From Venturia oleaginea (Eukaryota > Ascomycota > Dothideomycetes > Venturiales > Venturiaceae), in NCBI GenBank assembly GCA_013176395.1, contig JABMLP010000030.1, forward strand, positions 186,001 to 250,000: DNA of 64,000 nt, in the 5' to 3' direction. Both the position numbers and the translations under genes were made by a program. Below the pieces are notes generated by a model. It had not been told where the DNA came from. It saw nothing but the letters and a program-made list of their open reading frames with translations, and did no database searches. The first letter of the stretch is position 1. Each line of letters starts with the position of its first letter. Below are positions 22,165-33,609 of the stretch, piece by piece.

Positions 22165-24267
22165 ATGCTGTCCCCAAAGACTTCGACCATCGACCATCGA
22201 CGAAAGGCTCACCGACGACAAAACTCGACGCCCGTCCTCGAAGTCCAGCAAAATACTAACCCACGACCTTTCCCTGCCCCATTACAGCGACCAAATGGCC
22301 CTCCAAGAGGCCATCGACGAGGACTCTCCCTGGACCAACACATGACATTCCACCGCCAGGGACGAATGACGCCCACTCTAGGACCAATCACGCAGGACGA
22401 CACACAGGTACAACTAACATATACAGGACAACAAAACCCACAGCATCCGTTGCAGGTAGCGCAGCAGCACAGCATAGCCCAGCCGGGACCGCCACACTTC
22501 CAATACCCACCTCGACATCAACCAAACCTCTCGCTGGAGACGTCACAACTTCAGCACCATCACGATTCTCATCCGAGCACCCCAGCTTTTGAGCTTCCAC
22601 GACATCCATCATATCGACAAGATCTCCATTTGGAACCTCAACCAAACACGCCAACCTTCGAATTTCCGCAACAATCACAACCTCTTCCATCTCCTCAATC
22701 ACCTCGCCAAACCCGATTTACACGTCAGATTCCACAGCACTCACAATTCCACTCAGGCCAGCAATTACAAGGGCCTTGCGACGAGGCTGTGAGAAAACTC
22801 AAGGAGTCTGTGGAAGCAGTGTATGGACCTGGCAGCAATGTCTTCATCAACATTCTCCCTACACCCGTCGCAACTCCTTCAAAGCGCACCGCCCAAGTGC
22901 CGATGTCCCAGATCGATCCTGCTCCAATACCGCTCGACTTTGGAGCAGCCGATAGTCTGGGATTAAACCCGTCGAATAGCAGCCAGGGCTTCGAGTTCCA
23001 CAACAGCCCCGAAGGTTCGTACTACTCATCTGTGGGCAATTCATCAGATCAATCACCATGGCATTCGCCGGGTCAAACACCCATGAACTCATATTTGGAG
23101 CCACCACCTCAACTGTCGTTCGATGACCATCCTCTTCTTTCGCATTCCCATTTTTCTTCTTCTCAGACAACGCTCGCCGATGTTGAGCCAATGTACTCGC
23201 CTTCCCATGGCGGTTATTCGCCCGACCGCTCACCGCGGCAACTGTCTGTTGCAGATTTGAATTTGGATGCAACGATAGTGGACACGAATATCTCGTCCGA
23301 GGAGGTGGCTGCCTTGATTGAGCACGACACCGCCACCAATACGTTCAGATGCTTGTTCGAGGGATGCAACAAAGCCGGATTCCAGCGACGCGAGAACGTC
23401 CGCTCGCATGTTCAAACTCATCTCGGTGACCGACCTTACATGTGCATTCATTGCAAAAAGACATTCGTCCGTCCCCATGACCTGAAGCGACATGCGAAGA
23501 TCCACAGCGGAGTCAAACCATACCAATGTCCTTGTGGCCAGGAGTTCGTACGTCAGGATGCTCTCACGCGCCATCGCCAGCGTGGATCCTGCTCCGGCGC
23601 TTTCCCAGACGCGGTTCCAAAAACGCCAGCTCGTCGCGGTCGTCCACGAAAGAATAGACCCCAGCTGGAAAAGCGCGTGGACAAAGCTGCCAGAACACGT
23701 AGGATGAATGCCGCGCGTGAATACAAACTCGACAAATATAGCGGCAATAGCAGTAGTGGTGGAAGCGGTAGCGAGTCGGAGAATTCACCAAGCCCACCTG
23801 CACCGCCCGAAATCGAGACTTTCGATTTCGGGGCGCTTGATGCGTCTGGTGGGTTGGGTGCGTTGGAAGACTCAAAGCCGCAGGATTTAGAACAAACTGG
23901 AAGTACCGAGCCTTTTAGGTAAGTTTTTCGCTATTTGTCTTTCGGTTTCTCGAAGGTACATGTGCTAACCTTTCCTTGTTATGATTATGACAGCTTCAAT
24001 AACTTTCCCGCCTCCTCACCGGGCGACGATTATTCAAGTCCCTTCGATTCGATAGCAGCAGCCGATGACATGCTTTTTCAACTCTCAGCCTCATCCTCAA
24101 GCAACAACAACAATCCCACGCCGCCGGACTCTCCTTCCGGAGGCGAGCCACTGATTATGGATCCAATGTCCATGGTTTCCAGCGCTGACGACATGTTTTT
24201 CGGCACGGCTACAGATTCGAAGAGTGATAACAACGCATTCGAAAACTCTGCATTTTGGTTAGAGTGA
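22165..24267 (+). CDS. ace2: Ace2/Swi5-type C2H2 zinc-finger transcription factor
   Basis: Two exons, 22165-23918 and 23994-24267, give 675 aa. Three zinc fingers lie at about residues 394-475: CLFEGC...RSHVQTH, CIHCKKTFVRPHDLKRHAKIH, and a third of CPC type with HRQRGSC, the arrangement of yeast Swi5/Ace2. A basic stretch (RRGRPRKNRPQ) follows. The N-terminal part is Pro/Gln-rich and presumably activating. HxRxxS sites at S21 (HRRQNS) and S55 (HRRGLS), and an FEFP tetrapeptide at 165-168, match the phosphorylation and docking motifs of the NDR kinase Cbk1, which controls Ace2 in yeast. A role in cell separation or cell-wall gene control is inferred from that family. The acidic/serine-rich C-terminus lies in exon 2. 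Confidence 0.88.
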
Positions 24268-24852
24268 GGAACGTCCGTGGGAAAAAAGTAACGATTTTGT
24301 ACGATATACATATGGGCGACGAGTGGTACTGTTTTTGACGTCGATATGTTTTGTGTGATATGGGCGGGCGTTCCGGATGTGTTAATAATGGGATGAGCTG
24401 GCGGGACTGGCAGATTGATGAACCATCGCCATTGTCGAAGTCTTTACGGTGATTGCGCCCTTTCTTGTGCAGGCACTTGTCCTTTTGATGGCTTCTAGAC
24501 TTGATTTGTCTATCTGATATGACAATTTTACGCTTATATAGCTTGATGGCTTTCAGGATACAAGAATGATTATACTTTACCATACCACTTTGTATTGGTC
24601 CCTTGCTTTGTGGGTAATACTTCTTTCTCTATTTCCAAGCTCTAAGCATCCGTTTACTCGGGAGGCCTGGACGGTGATAGTGATGTGCTCACGGCCGAGA
24701 TTGTTGTTTGTGCGATATCGCGGTGGAGTTGGGGCCGCCACATTTATCCGACGGAACTGTGCCCTCCTTCTCGATTCGGATATGATTAGCAGAGGGGCAA
24801 GGGTCCCCTTTGTCGACATTCATGTCTCTTTTCTTCCATTCTCGACCTCACA
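24268..24852. other. intergenic
   Basis: The 585 bp between the zinc-finger gene and the peptidase. Nothing beyond short shadow frames. Confidence 0.4.
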
Positions 24853-26829
24853 ATGAATTATCTTCACGATTTTTCGAATGACATGATGGCGGAAAAGCAG
24901 TTGCCCGATATTCATTCGCCGCTGACAGGCTCGTCTTCGCTCGCGAAAGACTCGCACCCGCTCGCAGCAGGCTCGCCAGTACCCCCGCAAACCTCCACTT
25001 TCAAACGCCGTCTCCTCCTCATCGCCTTTTGCATCTTTTCCTTATGGCTCCCAACGCGCTGGATCTCGGAGAGATATGATATCCTCCTTTTCCCGACGGG
25101 AATTGAAAAGCACGAAGCATCGTCGTCATCATGTCAACAAGTCCCGCCCTTATTTCCGAAAGTGAAGAGCAAGGCATTGAAGGATATGGATGTTTATATC
25201 TCCAGTGACGCTTTCCGCAACGAGTCTATCCAGAGACTTGGTGCTGCGGTGAGGATTCCCACGCAGAGTTTCGATGATATGGGTGGTATTGGGGTGGATG
25301 GGCGGTGGGATATTTTCTATCAGTTTGAGGCGTTTTTGGAAGGGGAGTTTCCTTCCGTTCATGTGGAGTTGGGAAAGGAGGTTGTTAATGAGCATGGGCT
25401 TGTTTTTACGTGGGAAGGGAGTGAGTCGGGTTTGAAACCGTTGGTGTTGATGGCGCATCAGGATGTTGTTCCTGTTCCTGGGGATACTGTTGCTTCTTGG
25501 ACTTTTCCGCCTTTCAGTGGGGCGTTTGATGGGAGGTTTGTTTGGGGGAGGGGGAGTAGCGATTGTAAGAATTCGCTTGTGGGGATTTTGGAGGCGGTGG
25601 AGGAGCTTGTTAAGGCTGGGTTTGTGCCGCGGCGGACGGTGGTTTTATCTTTTGGGTTTGATGAGGAGATTTCTGGGATGGAGGGGGCGAGACATTTGGC
25701 GCCGTTTTTGTTGGAGAGGTATGGGAAGGATGGGGTTGCTGCGATTGTTGATGAGGGGGCTAGCATGAATACGTGGTTTGGGACGCATTTTGCTACTCCT
25801 GGTGTCGCTGAGAAGGGTAAGATATGTTTTTTCGAGTCTGGATGATATAGTATTACGGCTGATCTTCTTAGGATACGTTGATGTTGAGGTTATCGTTCGG
25901 ATGCCTGGGGGACACTCTTCCATCCCTCCAGATCACAATGGCATAGGCGTCATGTCTGAACTGATCACCCACGTTGAAGCAAACCTCTACTCGCCCCATC
26001 TCGACGCTCAAAACCCTTATCTAGGTCTCCTCCAATGCGGCGCAGCACACAGTCCCTCCTTCCCCTCCAAGCTAAGAAAACTCCTCTCGAAGCATTCCTC
26101 AAAGTCCTCCACGCAAATCTGCTCCAAAGGCAAAAAGGAAAAGAAAGACGAACTCGCCTTCGAAGCCGCAAAAGCCTCTCCAGGAATCAAATACCTAATG
26201 ACCACCTCCGTAGCCGTCGACGTCATAAAAGGAGGTGTAAAAACAAACGCCCTCCCCGAAAGAACAAAAGCAACAATAAACCACCGCATAAACATCGGTT
26301 CGCACCCCTCCCACGCCAAAGCCCGCGTCGCCTCCCTCGCCAGCACAATCGCCCAAAAATACAACCTCACGCTCCACGCTTTCCCAGCCAACTCTTCGCA
26401 AGGCGAGACACTGAAATCCATCACTTTGAGAGCAGATAGTACGGAGTTGGATACTGCACCTGTTACTCCTACGAACGTTGATGAGGTGACGCCTTATTCT
26501 ATCCTTTCTGGGACTACGCGGGCGCTATATGGGCGGGATGTTATTGTTGCGCCGGGGGTTATGACGGGGAATACGGATACGAGGTATTATTGGGATTTGA
26601 CGAGGCATATTTTTCGGTATATGCCTGGATGGGATCCTGAGGAGGAGGGGTTGGGGAATATGTAAGTTACACCTCTTCGCTGCGTGTATGAATGATTGTG
26701 TATGTGGTTGATGCTAATGTTGGTGTTTTTAGTCATACTGTTGATGAGAGGGTTAGTGTGCTTGCTCATGTTCGGGTTGTGCAGTGGTTTAGTATGTTTA
26801 TCCGGAATATGGACGTGGCGGATTTGTGA
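24853..26829 (+). CDS. M20 family carboxypeptidase S (vacuolar)
   Basis: Three exons, 24853-25816, 25872-26661 and 26733-26829, give 616 aa. An N-terminal polar tail and one membrane segment (RRLLLIAFCIFSLWLPTRW, about 51-69) fit a type II vacuolar protein as in yeast Cps1. Zinc-peptidase motifs are in order: MAHQDVVPV (metal-binding His and Asp), GRGSSDCKNS (bridging Asp), DEEISG (catalytic Glu pair), and the last metal-ligand His in HTVDERVSV, which lies in the short third exon. GGVKTNALPE marks the dimerisation domain. It would release C-terminal amino acids from peptides. The codon usage of exon 1 becomes very G/T-rich after about 25250. Confidence 0.93.
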
Positions 26830-27925
26830 GACGGTGAAGATATTGTGGTGGAGGTGGATGGGGAGATTACAGGGAAGAAGGAGTCGTTTGGACTTATCGA
26901 GTATGAGGTTGGGTGGAGAACATCTCCAAGATTCCGGAGCCCTTTTCGTCTGCAGTTTTATCATCTTGTCGCAAAGGTTAGATAGAAGCGATATTCCAAT
27001 CTATTAATCGAACTCTAGCTTCTGTCGACAAAGAGGTATACTTGATTGTAGTAAGCACCAAACTGAGCTTTCCCAGCTTTCTCAGCTCTTTAGTGTCACA
27101 GTACCGACCGCTTTTTAACTATACTAATAGAATTTATTAGTTCTGTTTTCACGGCGGCGCTTTCAAGTTGTTAGAGTGGATTCTATATCCTACGTCTTTA
27201 CGTACGCTATCGATTGTAATCGTCCAGGAGTATATCTCGGATTAGTATGGCTGCTTATGGCAGACTTGAAAGAGCACGGTGTGGCTTGGACGCATGGAGA
27301 TCCAAGACTTCAAGGCCGGTAGGATCACCATTGTGCTGCGATATCTCTTTAGGGTTGGAATGGACTAAACGCCCAATAGTAAGACTGTAAGAGAGCTAGA
27401 ATCCAAAGTCGTGTTTGATAGTATGTAAACTTTAGTTTTTATACTGCATCTGTACCTTTCTTCAATTCAAGGCAATATACTCTGTCCACTAGCTATCTTC
27501 GGTACTGGTTCAGTCTTTGGAGAAACGCGTCGAGTGCGACTGAGAGAGTGTCTGATCTGCACATTAAAATATACCATAAACGGAGGAGCCGAGGCCACTT
27601 CTCGAAGATACTTCGTGGATCGAGTGAGGCGATAGAGACGCTTTCCAGTTCGGGCGCAAAGGAACGTGGATGTTTGTCATGCCCGCTCGAGATTCGTCGT
27701 GGGTGGTATGATTGGCTAAGATGCGTTGACCTATGGTGTTGATGGATTCTAGATTTGGAGTCGTTAGGTATCTCCGTTGGTAATGGAGGGAATGGGTGGA
27801 AATAGAGAGGATCCTGTCGGGTTCTTATATCGCGAGTCAATGTTGAAAGTTTTGAGATGTAGCTTGCAGGATATTCTTGCCCGGGCGGTGAGGTTGCTAT
27901 TGAGCTGACTAATCATTTTGATATG
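26830..27925. other. intergenic
   Basis: About 1.1 kb with no supportable gene. A frame at 27493-27840 on the minus strand is open, but its reverse is open too and neither shows a domain. Confidence 0.45.
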
Positions 27926-27996
27926 TAACGTGTTTCACAAGCTAGCTGGCCACCCAAGCTAGCTGGCCACTCGGCCCATGGGTCGCGTTCACCGTC

Positions 27997-28440
27997 ACGT
28001 TACTCACAAGCGAGTGACGCATACAAGCGAGTGACGCATAGAATCTTACATGTCATCTTTCCAAGGCTCTACACTACAACATCATGACTTCTAAAGCCCA
28101 ACAAGAAGGGCGATTACTTCTCGCTCTTCAAGCCTACCGGAAAGGTCAATTTTCAAGCATTCGTCAAGCTGCATTATCATATAATGTACCTCCAAGCAAT
28201 CTCGAACACCGCCTCAAGGGACGCGTTGCACGCGTAGATTCGCGTGCAAATAATCATAAGCTTACTCCCACAGAAGAAGAAGCCCTTCTACAGCTGCTGA
28301 ATGCCCTAAATATCAATAGTTTATTGTATATTAGCTCATTTAAATATGTTACTCAAAGATTGATTTATGGTGTTGCAAAGATGAGATGTAAGATTCTATA
28401 CGTCACTCGCTTGTATGCGTCACTCGCTTGTGAGTAGCGT
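27997..28440 (+). mobile_element. 444-bp deleted element B, inserted in A
   Basis: The inverted repeats start ACGTTACTC and ACGCTACTC and each carries two tandem 17-bp units (ACAAGCGAGTGACGCAT). Similarity of the ends extends for about 60 bp. A TA follows at 28441-28442; the left flank reads TC, a probable mutation of TA. It encodes only the transposase N-terminus. Confidence 0.85.
28084..28437 (+). pseudogene. transposase N-terminal fragment of element B
   Basis: The frame starts MTSKAQQEGRLLLALQAY and has a helix-turn-helix-like stretch (RQAALSYNVPPSNLEHRLKG) and an LTPTEEEALLQL segment, parallel to the first 80 residues of the full transposase. It then runs through unrelated sequence into the right inverted repeat and stops at 28437. 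The catalytic core is absent. Confidence 0.8.
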
Positions 28441-28462
28441 TAGTTATTTTCATTTTTATCAA

Positions 28463-29041
28463 CAATGCCTGCTTTGTACGACTCTTAAAAAGAAGGAAGA
28501 ATTTCTTTAGCTATTCAAGCCTTAGAAAAAGGCCAGGTTGAGAGCGTACGAACTGCAGCTCAGTTATGTAATGTGCCTCGATCTACACTTCAAACTCGCT
28601 ACAACGGTACACTCTCTCGACACGATTCACATGGTACAACGCAAAAACTTAGCAAAGTATATTCAAGATCAACGTCGGCTTCGTACGAGTACCTCTCATT
28701 CACCAACTGAGTCCGCCTTTCAGCAACTTCTAAAAGGCTTTGAAGTTGCCGTACACGAACGGGCAATTTTGCAAGTCGAGAACGCAGCACTTCGGGTTGA
28801 AAATGAACGGCAAAAACAAAAGCGAGTAAAGCTTCGAGCAAGGATCCAAATAGGAGGTACTTTAACTATCAGTGAGGGTCAGGATAGGGTACGCGAGCGT
28901 GAATTGGAGCAGCAAATCCAGGTTGAAGTGCAGCAAGGCGGTTCTCGTACGATACAGTTGCAGCCAAAAACGCGTGCTCCGCGAACGTGTAGTTTATGTG
29001 GATCACTTGAACACACTGCTCGTACATGTTTAAAGCGATAG
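28463..29041 (+). pseudogene. internally deleted transposase of element A
   Basis: From ATG at 28463, a stop falls after seven codons. In the same frame KEGRISLAIQALEKGQ and TAAQLCNVPRSTLQTRYNGT follow, the N-terminal DNA-binding region. At about 28660 the frame changes and the sequence jumps to the C-terminal part: coiled coil, KRVKLRARIQIGGTL, and a zinc knuckle CSLCGSLEHTARTC near the end. The DDE core is missing. Confidence 0.85.
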
Positions 29042-29086
29042 ATTTCAGCTTAGACAGTTATTTAATTCATAATATGTTGCGATATA

Positions 29087-30937
29087 ACGTATTCCACCAT
29101 CGAGCGGGTCAACCCATCGAGCGGGTCAAAAAGGCTTGGCACGACCAACTTATGTTACGACTCTTCAGTTTAATCGCTATCAACAATAGATTCTAAGTCC
29201 GTCGTGCTGCTATCTGATTCAGAAGATATCTTGATATCTTTTTTACAAGTTCGCGCATTATGCCCAGCTGCGCCGCAGTTCCTACAGCGCCGTTGAATTA
29301 GTCGGGCTGTTTCTTGACCACCACTACCACGAGCCTTCTTTGATCCCTGAGGCGCTATAGACGCCTCTGCAGCTACCTGCGCTGCTGCAGTCCCATACTC
29401 AATAGTACCACCTTGCTGGATCCACTTCCTTTTGCGCGATTTTCGGTTCGTTGTTACTGCTAATTGCTCTTCAAGCTCGCGGTTACGCGCAACAAGCAGA
29501 GCGTTTTGGTGTAGCATCAATTCAGCGCCCTTAACAAGCTGGGAAAAGCCTGCCTGCGCAGTAACTGGTGACCGAGTAAAAGACTCGCTTACGAGCTTGG
29601 ATTGGGATCCAAATTCACAAGTATTACATGGAGTCTTGGACTGCCACGGCGTTTCTGGGAGAAGGGTTTCTGGCGGGGTTCGTAGCCGTACTTCAAGGCG
29701 ATCCAACACCACCTGCGCGTCGATAGGGACTAGCCCTACTGCCTCAAAAGCCTTTTGACAGTTCTCTTTCGTAAACACGTCGAAAAACGCGTCTTTGAAG
29801 GCAGGGAGAAAGCCTTCCTTGTTGATATGGTACACGCGTCGGCGTGCCAAGTCCCGGACGCGTTGGGAGTACTTGCGCTTCAACGGCGAGAAGCAGACCA
29901 CGTCAAGGGGCTGGAGTATATGCGACGAGTGCGATGGCATGCAGAGTGTTATAATCTTGTTTTCGAGGCAGTAGTCCTTGAAATCCTGGCTGAGATGGCT
30001 CTCATGGCCGTCCAAAATAAGCAGCCTGTATACCCCCACCTGCCGCGCCTTTGTATACGCGTTAAAGTGCTTCAACCACTCAAGACCAAGCGCATTATTT
30101 GTCCAGCCGTTCTCAGAGACCGAGAGCTTCCAATTCCGTGGTATATCTGCCTTCTCATACCACGCAGAGATATGAACGCGTCCTTTGTAGATAATGAATG
30201 GCGGGGTCGCATACCCAGCGGCGCAGATGCTCTGGATAACTGTAACCCACTCGCGATCGCCTGGCTGGATTAAATTAGGCCGTGTACGTCTTTCAGAAGC
30301 TGTGACGACCTTCATTGACCCAATAACGCCCATCTGAAAGCCAATCTCGTCAAAGTTGTGCGTATCCTCGTCGTGGATACCGTACTTTGCCTTGGTGTCT
30401 GTAACGAGCTTGAACCACGCGCCAATAATCTCTGGATCTTTCTGTAGTATCCTCTGCCTATCCTTAGCTCGATTGAAGGCCATCTTGAGCTTATCTGAGC
30501 GCGTTATGAACCTCTCAGCCCAGTTTTTCCCTACTGGCTCTCCACCGCGTACACCCAGTAGTTTATCCGCCATATCTGCTACCTCACACAGCCGGGGCGC
30601 GAATCCTCGCGAATCGAGGTCGAGGATGTATTGGACAATTGTCTGCTCTTCAGTCGTAGTGAGCTTGTGTCGGGCGTTGCGAGTATCTAGGCGATACGTA
30701 ATTCCGTTATATCGCCTAGTTAATGTTGAAGGAGGTATATCAAACGCCTCAGCAGCGCGCCGGAGGCTTCGGAATTGGTGGGTATTGTAGGCAGAAAGGG
30801 CAAGCTGGATTCTGCCTTCTCTGTTAGATGATTGCGCGTTTTGTGTTGTTGAGACATATTGTGTTGATAAGGGAGCAGCTGGTCTTGGCATAAACTGACC
30901 CGCTCGATGGGTTGACCCACTCGATGGTGGAATACGT
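29087..30937 (-). mobile_element. full-length pogo-type transposon C, nested in A
   Basis: A 1,851-bp element with TA at 29085-29086 and 30938-30939. The inverted repeats start ACGTATTCC and each has two 17-bp units (CATCGAGCGGGTCA type). It is closely related to E1 along its length, but the 17-bp units differ at fixed positions. It encodes an uninterrupted transposase. Confidence 0.95.
29170..30891 (-). CDS. pogo-type DDE transposase, open reading frame intact
   Basis: 573 aa with the same order as E1: N-terminal helix-turn-helix, CENP-B/Tc5-type domain, DDE core (FDEIGF, LILDGHESH, LQPLDVV), coiled coil, basic KSRKRK and C-terminal zinc knuckle CRNCGAAGHNARTC. It lacks the nonsense codon of E1. 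The native start is shifted: the ATG matching the E1 start is one base out of frame because of an extra base in a CAACAACAC run. The long frame begins instead at an ATG closer to the inverted repeat (MPRPAAPLSTQYV). It could still be active if that start is used. Confidence 0.93.
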   Translation of the reverse strand: MPRPAAPLSTQYVSTTQNAQSSNREGRIQLALSAYNTHQFRSLRRAAEAFDIPPSTLTRRYNGITYRLDTRNARHKLTTTEEQTIVQYILDLDSRGFAPRLCEVADMADKLLGVRGGEPVGKNWAERFITRSDKLKMAFNRAKDRQRILQKDPEIIGAWFKLVTDTKAKYGIHDEDTHNFDEIGFQMGVIGSMKVVTASERRTRPNLIQPGDREWVTVIQSICAAGYATPPFIIYKGRVHISAWYEKADIPRNWKLSVSENGWTNNALGLEWLKHFNAYTKARQVGVYRLLILDGHESHLSQDFKDYCLENKIITLCMPSHSSHILQPLDVVCFSPLKRKYSQRVRDLARRRVYHINKEGFLPAFKDAFFDVFTKENCQKAFEAVGLVPIDAQVVLDRLEVRLRTPPETLLPETPWQSKTPCNTCEFGSQSKLVSESFTRSPVTAQAGFSQLVKGAELMLHQNALLVARNRELEEQLAVTTNRKSRKRKWIQQGGTIEYGTAAAQVAAEASIAPQGSKKARGSGGQETARLIQRRCRNCGAAGHNARTCKKDIKISSESDSSTTDLESIVDSD

Positions 30938-31001
30938 TAATACTATGTTACGTCAAAGATTTTTGTGCGGGTGGAGTGGCCAGCTAGCTTGTGAAACACG
31001 T

Positions 31002-31046
31002 TAAGGCAGAAAGATGTAAGGCAGAAAGATGTAAGGCGGAAAGATA
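31002..31046. repeat. three 15-bp tandem repeats beside element A
   Basis: TAAGGCAGAAAGATG is repeated at 31002, 31017 and, with changes, at 31032. The first TA is also the target duplication of element A. Confidence 0.8.
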
Positions 31047-32028
31047 TCAGGTCTGAGGCATTCACATGTACCACGGTCTTTGGATAAAATACCTCACTTC
31101 CGGACATCCACCCACGAGTAAAGTATAGAAATTTTTCTTTGAAGAGCCCGTTTTGACTTCCTCAACGGTCTTACTGATTTGACTTGTCTTCACCTAAACA
31201 ACATATGACAGACAGGCATCTCAGGGCGCAGAAAATCCACATCCGCTGTGGGGATGGAGATTCAACCATGGAAACCTTATCATTAATGACCTCAAGAACC
31301 ACCGGGCCGGGAAGCATGTTCATCCATGTATTTTTGGACTTTTGTGTAGCAACAGCAGTTTCCCACGGACACGCACAGGACGTGCAATGGCAAACAGTCT
31401 CAATTAGTAAAGAAGTCCGTTCGGATCTGACTGACCACCGGCTTGTTACCTATCTTCAGTCAGGTTGATGGGAACGAATATAACTTACTTATTCACCTCC
31501 ACTCAACTACGGCTCTGCTGAGAATCTCCCCGCAACGTCTTCAGCGTCCAACCATATGACTACTAACGTTGTTCTACCAGTATTGACAACAGTATCATAT
31601 TGGCCAGCAGAATGAGGCCATCTTCTCGTCACACCTCGACATAAAGTTGCAACGAATGTTGCTTAGTCTGACTACACAGAGCGCGGCGGTAATACCCGCT
31701 ATTCATTTCTAATGTCCCCGAACCAGTACAATGTCATGAGGGTTGTCATTACTGTTTTGCCGTCGTGTAAACTTGAACTTACCTATATTTCGAACTCTCG
31801 CTCTGACATCTGAATTCTCTATCTCACCCAGAGAACCTTGGTTCACACTTTAGACGCTATCAGAAATTTCGTCAAAGCGACCTCTGCCAAAGCGACGGCA
31901 AAGATATAAAAAAAAAAAGTTCTGGGAGAATACTATCATTCAGATTTTCGAGAACGACTTCTTCTAGACCTGCTAAAAGATATCAAATCACCATTACTCA
32001 TTCAACCAATATTACTACACCCACCATA
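31047..32028. other. intergenic
   Basis: About 1 kb with no supportable gene. An A-run lies near 31908 and CA/AT-rich leader sequence precedes the next start. Confidence 0.45.
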
Positions 32029-33000
32029 ATGTTGGACGTCCCCATCGCTCAGCGCATCGCGGCGCTTCCTCAAGAGCCCGTCTCACCTCTCACTGAGAAT
32101 GCACACATGGCACTCGTCGTTTGTCTAATCAGCGCCACTCTTTTCCGTCGCTACATCCTGGAATGGATCTTCCCGCGAATCCCCAGTCTGAATTTCACCA
32201 AACTGGACGACAGGAAGAAAAGGAGCTTCCTCAATGCTTGCATGCATCTCATTGTGCGTGCCGCAGGACTTTGCTCTGCTATACCAGCTTTCATCCAAAT
32301 TCTGGCCGGCCATGGGACCTTTGCCTCTACCTTCACAAAAGATGGACTAACATTCGGGACGATACTTATGGCATTCATGATTCTCATGTGCTCGATCTAC
32401 ATTCACGAGATCATCTTTCGGGACAACATGTCGCTCGTCACAATGGTTCAGTAAGTACTATTCATTACTCTTTTGCTTTACCACTGCTAATCATACTGTC
32501 ATAGCCACGTCGGCACTATCTCTGTCGGAGCCTATTCTATACTCCTCTCCCTCGAGTGGAAAGAGAAGGATTATACTCAGGCTTACTTCGCCATCTGCTG
32601 TTGCTTCGGTTTCTTCGATGTGTTGACCGAGTTATGGATCACCCTCTCCTTCGTCATCTGCACCATGAACGAACATCATACACGACTTCGCTATCAGGTA
32701 TGCGCCGCTGCTGCTGGACTCCAAGTACTTGGGATCTTGGTGGAGCTTCCGCTGGTCATCGTCGTGTTTTACTCCTGGAGCTTGAGAGAGCTTTGGCCTT
32801 TCTCCTTCGAAGTCATCACGCCCTTCTTGTACTTCGCCTTTTTGGTGGCTCAGATGGCTTGCGTCAAGGCTTTTGTGTTGATGGCGTTGAAATACAGGAG
32901 ACAGGCGTTACGAGAGGAGAAAGCTAAGGGATGGAATCCTCGACGCTCTGGTGAGATTGCGACCGTGGAGAGGACTAAAAATGAAGAAGATTCTTTTTGA
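32029..33000 (+). CDS. multi-pass membrane protein, TLC-domain-like
   Basis: Two exons, 32029-32450 and 32505-33000, give 305 aa. The splice restores an adjacent His pair (MVHHVGTISVGAYS), which with the surrounding helices resembles TRAM-LAG1-CLN8 domain proteins. About six to seven hydrophobic segments span residues 25-275, and the C-terminus is short, basic and polar. TLC proteins act in ER lipid (often ceramide) metabolism or lipid sensing; that role is an inference here, since only the topology and His pair are seen. A non-TLC membrane family remains possible. Confidence 0.65.
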
Positions 33001-33609
33001 GGTCTGAAGAGCGGATTTTTGAAACAGTGAGCTAGTATCATGATCGTCCTAGGGGTTAGAGTGTTTACTATGGTCTGTTGGCGATTAAACGTAGGTAGAC
33101 CCCCTTGTCGGATCCATGGTTCACAGCAAAAACAGCCTTACGAAGATATAGCTGCTAGACGTCTATTATGCAACAGACTATAGTATGGAGTGTTTGATTG
33201 CGTATGGAGTGCTAAATTGTTTGCGGAGTGTCAGATTGTTTAAGGGGTGTTCAATTGTTTACTGTGTTTGTTAGCAGGTGTTAGCAGGTGGCCCTGCGGC
33301 CTTGGCGTGTCTACGGAATCCTGGAGTTAGTATTCATAGTCCCCTTTTACCCATAGTTAGTTTCGCACATTTCATAGGATACCAATCCAAGATGCTTCCT
33401 CGTTTCCCAAGTGCAAGATCAATGTGACAGCTGGGGAGTGAGGAGGGAGGAGGTGTACCTGGGCGTTTGGATGTGTTATCGGAGTTCATTGGAGTTTCTG
33501 ACGCTTCTGTTTCCGGATTTTTGGTATTTGGGATTTTTGGAGTTTTCTCGATCTTGAGATCTTGTAGGCGTTTCTGGCTTTTGCTAGAGGTGGGATATTT
33601 AAGTCTATT
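33001..33609. other. intergenic with short degenerate repeats
   Basis: Near 33190-33260 a degenerate motif like GGAGTGTCAGATTGTTT recurs three to four times. No gene. Confidence 0.45.

Larger units (their letters stand above)
27928..31001 (+). mobile_element. pogo-type element A, remnant carrying two nested insertions
   Basis: The left end (ACGTGTTTCACAAGC) and right end are inverted repeats flanked by TA at 27926-27927 and 31002-31003. The left repeat has two 17-bp units (CAAGCTAGCTGGCCAC); the right has one clear unit. Element B sits in its 5' leader and element C near its 3' end. Without them, element A would be about 0.8 kb, with a deleted transposase gene. Confidence 0.85.

Noticed and set aside
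21829..22251. 140-codon minus-strand ORF overlapping the start of the zinc-finger gene
   Set aside because: It is the shadow of the leader and first exon of the well-supported plus-strand gene.
27493..27840. 115-codon minus-strand ORF
   Set aside because: Reverse strand is also open and neither translation shows a domain.
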